Shown piece by piece: positions 26,892-27,870 of a stretch of DNA of 27,870 nucleotides (positions within the stretch are counted from its first letter, which is position 1; every line of letters starts with the position of its first letter). Source of the stretch: a virus; the IMG/VR virus record IMGVR_UViG_3300025889_000748, positions 1-27,870 of that record; one strand, given 5' to 3'. The notes under the pieces were generated by a model that was not told where the DNA came from, did not search any database, and worked only from the letters and a program-made list of their open reading frames with translations. Both the position numbers and the translations under genes were made by a program.

Positions 26892-27870
26892 TCACTCAGT
26901 CGCCGCAGGCGGAGCCAGTCTTGCGGGACCACCAAGCTTGCCAAACACAGGATGCCCAAGCGTGAAAGGCAAGAGCACATCAGCTGTGATCGGGTCAAGG
27001 TTCACAGCTGTGATTTCATTGCTGGCTGACACACTTATGATGTCAGATGTGACCGTGGCTGTGACACCTTCACTCATTGCATCAAGTGGTGCCAGAGCTG
27101 TCACGGTCTCAGTCACTTGTGTGTTCGGTGACGTTGCAAAGCCGATGCCTACAGCGCCTCGCACAAGCATCCATGCACGCCCAGCTTCAATGGGCAGTGT
27201 CACGCTTCCAGCACCAGACGAAACGACAGCGCGCCAGTCGATTACGTACGTGCCTTCAGCGACGTCAGCAACGAACGTCGGCCATGATACTTCAACTTGC
27301 TCACCATCAGTGAAGCTGACGCTGATGCGCTGTCCGATGTCTGCACCATCAAGTGTCGCGTACACATCAAGCACGCCTGTGCCTGTCGCGGTTCCAACGA
27401 ATGTGCCACCCATAACAGGAGTCGTTGTGCCAGCAACCGTAAGTGTGATTTCCGCCCATGCTTTCGTTGATCCGGGTGAGAACGTCATCTCATCATCGTT
27501 ATTGTCAACGATCACTGACATCGAGCTGTAATCAGTGCCACGCTGTGAAAGCGTGAGATCGGAATCTGAAAGTCCAGGACGCAAGAACTCGAGCTCAATG
27601 CTGTCGTCTTGCGGACTAAGTGGATGGCGTACACGACGCACGATACGTGTCGTCAAGTCGATCCCAAACTCAGTGTCAGTGACAGGCACAGTGTCACCAG
27701 TGACGTAGTCACCTTCAGCGAGGGCGGTCTGCTCACTTAGCGTCGCAACATCTACAGCATATGAGATGATCGGTTGCGCGAGACGGCTAATGCGAACGAG
27801 CGCCGCGTCGTACAAGTTGATCCCAAGCAAATACTTTGTGTCCACCCACACTTGATCTTTGCGGTACAAC
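26892..27870 (-). CDS. Tail protein, C-terminal part; runs off the right edge
   Basis: An open frame fills the window edge; the apparent TTG start at 27867-27869 is probably internal, so the true start lies upstream. At least 325 residues are visible. The first hundred (YLLGINLYDAALVRISRLAQ, ALAEGDYVTGDTVPV, FGIDLTTRIVRRVR) look like the end of a Gp37-like or baseplate-hub-type siphophage tail protein. The rest is beta-sandwich-like with Thr/Val/Ala-rich strands (AEITLTVAGTTTPVMGGTFV, EGTYVIDWRAVVSSG). The C-terminus is GPARLAPPAATE. Assignment as a tail protein is fairly safe; the subfamily is a guess. Confidence 0.75.
   Translation of the reverse strand, partial: LYRKDQVWVDTKYLLGINLYDAALVRISRLAQPIISYAVDVATLSEQTALAEGDYVTGDTVPVTDTEFGIDLTTRIVRRVRHPLSPQDDSIELEFLRPGLSDSDLTLSQRGTDYSSMSVIVDNNDDEMTFSPGSTKAWAEITLTVAGTTTPVMGGTFVGTATGTGVLDVYATLDGADIGQRISVSFTDGEQVEVSWPTFVADVAEGTYVIDWRAVVSSGAGSVTLPIEAGRAWMLVRGAVGIGFATSPNTQVTETVTALAPLDAMSEGVTATVTSDIISVSASNEITAVNLDPITADVLLPFTLGHPVFGKLGGPARLAPPAATE

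Overview
The window looks like part of a tailed double-stranded DNA phage (Caudoviricetes). A WhiB-like protein suggests an actinobacterial host; the host itself is not shown. No integrase or tRNA was recognised. Every confident gene lies on the minus strand, so transcription runs from high to low coordinates. Genes overlap or abut, and most have a strong AAGGAG-type ribosome binding site.

Layout in transcription order. (1) 27870-22996: the end of the structural and lysis genes, with three tail or tail-tip proteins, an M15-peptidase/peptidoglycan-binding endolysin and two small membrane proteins, probably holin-related. (2) 22922-14359: nucleotide metabolism and replication, with a dNMP kinase, a thymidylate-synthase-fold enzyme, a dCMP deaminase, family A DNA polymerase, RuvC-like resolvase, SNF2-type helicase, Cas4/RecB-like nuclease, Sak4-like ATPase and an SSB-like protein. 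(3) 14357-9573: an overlapping block with an APH-type kinase, a HAD hydrolase, a nucleotidyltransferase, a GT-B-like glycosyltransferase, an all-alpha dUTPase/dCTPase and a C5-cytosine methyltransferase. The thymidylate-synthase-like enzyme has Asp where dUMP enzymes have Asn, so it should act on dCMP. With the dCTPase/dUTPase, kinase and glycosyltransferase, this suggests a T4-like route to modified, probably glycosylated, cytosine, with its own sugar-activation genes. (4) 9572-9068: about 500 bases without a convincing gene but with nested inverted repeats. (5) 9067-3445: twelve small, mostly unrecognised genes. (6) 3448-1: an XRE regulator, an MSMEG_6728/Pyr_excise-like protein, a WhiB-like/zinc-ribbon protein, a SAM methyltransferase and the start of a primase-polymerase.

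The main discovery is in region 5. Each of its twelve genes is preceded by one self-cleaving hammerhead ribozyme of the type II (open stem II) form. I can fold all twelve by eye. Each has the GAAA and CUGANGA core strands, a closed stem III, a GUC or GUA cleavage site, a closed stem I, an open stem II, and a pseudoknot between loop I and the bases just upstream of the ribosome binding site. The pseudoknot differs in sequence between copies but keeps its complementarity, which is strong comparative evidence. In at least seven copies the upstream stop codon lies wholly or partly in the ribozyme's 5' strand of stem II. The expected result is a polycistronic transcript that cuts itself into single-gene mRNAs, each starting with a 5'-OH stem-loop and ending with a stem III hairpin just after its stop codon. 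Ribozyme folding may also be coupled to translation of the upstream gene. Type II hammerheads are an established class. A one-per-gene array used as an operon-wide processing system is the feature I would follow up first.
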